DNA of 23,883 bases, taken from IMG/VR virus record IMGVR_UViG_3300031957_000842, positions 1 to 23,883 of that record; one strand, 5' to 3'. The notes below the pieces were generated by a model that saw only the letters and a list, made by a program, of their open reading frames with translations, had not been told where the DNA came from and ran no database searches. Shown here one piece after another: positions 23,015 through 23,883 of the stretch (the first letter of the stretch is position 1; each line of letters starts with the position of its first letter). Both the position numbers and the translations under genes were made by a program. Origin of the DNA: a virus.

Positions 23015-23551
23015 ATGGACAAAAAGATTATCGCTTTGACAGGAGCAAAGACTGTCGGAAAAACAACCATAGCAAAAGCAGTTCAGGCTTGGGCTATTAA
23101 TTCAAAGATCGTTTCGTTCGCTACTCCAATAAAAGAAATGCTTTGGCAGATGGGGATTCCTTACGAAGCTCTCAACGGAAAAGATAAGGAAGCAATTATT
23201 CCCGAACTAGGAAAGTCATCGAGGGAGCTTATGCAATCTCTCGGAACTGAGTGGGGAAGAGATTTAATAAATCGCAACATTTGGGTCTTCGCTATGCAGA
23301 AACAAATCGAGCGAATGAGTGAAGATATTATCATCATTGATGACTTGAGATTTCCCAACGAAGCAAATTGGGTTTTGGTAAATGATGGAATTATAATTGA
23401 ACTCAAAAGAGAAGGAGTCGAGTGCAACGACCAACACTCAAGCGAGCAACCACTCCCTAAACAATTCATCACTCAATCAATCGACACAACCGATCTTGAA
23501 GAAGGAATCAACAAGGTCATCGATGAAATTGAACAAATGTTCTATTATTAG
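23015..23551 (+). CDS. Deoxynucleoside monophosphate kinase
   Basis: The 178-residue product phosphorylates dNMPs to dNDPs for phage DNA synthesis. Walker A is G10-AKTV-GKT (10-17). The substrate side shows ATPIKEMLWQMG (36-47), LGTEWGR (76-82) and the family-typical DDLRFPNEA (109-117), which is shared with phage deoxynucleotide monophosphate kinases of the T4 gene 1 type. Length is shorter than T4 gp1 (241) but usual for smaller phage forms. It opens a plus-strand operon, probably the nucleotide-metabolism or early block. No Shine-Dalgarno site is present; the AACAACTAATCTT leader lies 12 bases upstream. Confidence 0.85.
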   Translation: MDKKIIALTGAKTVGKTTIAKAVQAWAINSKIVSFATPIKEMLWQMGIPYEALNGKDKEAIIPELGKSSRELMQSLGTEWGRDLINRNIWVFAMQKQIERMSEDIIIIDDLRFPNEANWVLVNDGIIIELKREGVECNDQHSSEQPLPKQFITQSIDTTDLEEGINKVIDEIEQMFYY

Positions 23552-23552
23552 T

Positions 23553-23810
23553 ATGCCATCTCCTGAAGAAGAAGCAATCGAAGAAGTCAAAGCAAAGCTT
23601 GGCGAACACTTTCAAAATTATGCCATCGTTGTCCAATGGGATGACGGAGACATCCAATATGAATTTAATAATTCCCTTGTTGGGAAAGCTTTATTCAGAG
23701 AGAGTCTTCTATCTATGAAGAGAGAGCAAGAGCTTGAAGACGATGATTGTGAGGTTATTTGGGAAGAGGAAGAAACAGACGATTTCGGAGAGTCCGAATA
23801 CGAAGAATAA
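23553..23810 (+). CDS. Small acidic protein, unknown
   Basis: The 85-residue product starts at the ATG 1 base after the kinase stop; the reading frame is open further upstream inside the kinase gene but that part is a shadow. It is strongly acidic (MPSPEEEAIEEVKAKLG at the start, ELEDDDCEVIWEEEETDDFGE at the end) with a central beta part YAIVVQWDDGDIQYEF. Small acidic phage proteins can mimic DNA or act as inhibitors, but no family is recognised and a role in nucleotide metabolism is equally possible by context. The stop overlaps the right copy of the inverted repeat. Confidence 0.6.
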   Translation: MPSPEEEAIEEVKAKLGEHFQNYAIVVQWDDGDIQYEFNNSLVGKALFRESLLSMKREQELEDDDCEVIWEEEETDDFGESEYEE

Positions 23811-23830
23811 AAAAAGTTTAAAAAAGTTTA
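23809..23830. repeat. Right copy of 22-bp inverted repeat
   Basis: Reads A7, GTTT, A6, GTTT, A and is the perfect reverse complement of 22944-22965. It begins within the stop codon of the small acidic gene and precedes a terminator. The two copies bracket the kinase operon, with 843 bases between them. Confidence 0.85.
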
Positions 23831-23835
23831 ACTAC

Positions 23836-23865
23836 AGGCTTGACTCATTTGGGTTAAGCCTTTTT
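23836..23865 (+). terminator. Rho-independent terminator after kinase operon
   Basis: AGGCTTGAC (23836-23844) pairs with GTTAAGCCT (23853-23861), one G-U pair, over an 8-base loop; the T-run is 23861-23865. It ends the transcript of the kinase and the small acidic gene. Confidence 0.8.
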
Positions 23866-23883
23866 ATTCTACTTATTCAATTA

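Noticed and set aside
23397-23552. N-terminal extension of the small acidic gene inside the kinase gene
   Set aside because: The extension is Ser/Asn/Thr-rich shadow of kinase coding sequence; the ATG at 23553, one base after the kinase stop, is a better start.
1-23883. tRNA genes, CRISPR arrays, insertion sequences, integrase or attachment sites
   Set aside because: No cloverleaf, spaced direct repeats, transposase or recombinase motifs were seen by eye on either strand.

Overview
The window is the structural, lysis and early-flank part of a tailed double-stranded DNA phage genome, or of a prophage or metagenomic phage contig. Gene order from small terminase to tape measure follows the lambda-type siphovirus plan: small terminase, large terminase of the GpA type, gpW-like connector, portal, protease plus scaffold, decoration protein, major capsid protein, head closure, tail terminator, tail tube, chaperone, tape measure, tip and fibre genes. 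No sheath or contractile baseplate gene is visible, so a siphovirus is the likely morphotype. The DNA is AT-rich. Most start codons lack a Shine-Dalgarno sequence and instead have A/T-rich leaders, which suits a host such as Bacteroidota, but the host cannot be fixed from this window. The capsid gene, the holin gene and the tape-measure gene are exceptions with purine-rich sites.

Layout. 1-26: right half of a terminator whose left arm is cut by the window edge. 72-3559: packaging block (small terminase, a PD-(D/E)XK-like nuclease, an unrecognised 262-residue protein, large terminase). 3560-3740: a non-coding gap with two hairpins, one a terminator. 3741-9033: head block, in which protease and scaffold are fused to several N-terminal modules, ending in a very strong TTCG-loop terminator. 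9114-13869: connector and tail block, interrupted by a glycosyltransferase-TPR gene. 13862-20362: tail-tip, fibre and spike proteins, mostly beta-rich and Ser/Thr/Gly-rich, including a tandem paralogue pair. 20362-22167: putative lysis and membrane block (a 53-residue one-TM protein not expected from long-ORF calling, a GTA-type holin, a charged protein, a tail-anchored protein with a VPEP motif). No endolysin is recognisable. 22170-22870: two small minus-strand genes with their own terminator. 22871-23014: divergent control region. 23015-23810: deoxynucleoside monophosphate kinase and a small acidic protein, bracketed by a 22-bp perfect inverted repeat and closed by a terminator.

How it fits together. 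The head genes build and package the capsid. The internal protease removes the scaffold, and the gpW-like, head-closure and tail-terminator proteins join head to tail. A tape measure of 515 residues predicts a fairly short tail. The tip, fibre and spike proteins recognise the host, and the holin candidates start lysis. The dNMP kinase begins what is probably a nucleotide-metabolism and replication region to the right. The most unusual items are the glycosyltransferase embedded in the connector genes, the multi-module protease polyprotein with a HiPIP-like cysteine pattern, the VPEP/TM/basic tail of the 145-residue protein, the shared leader motif and the long inverted repeat.
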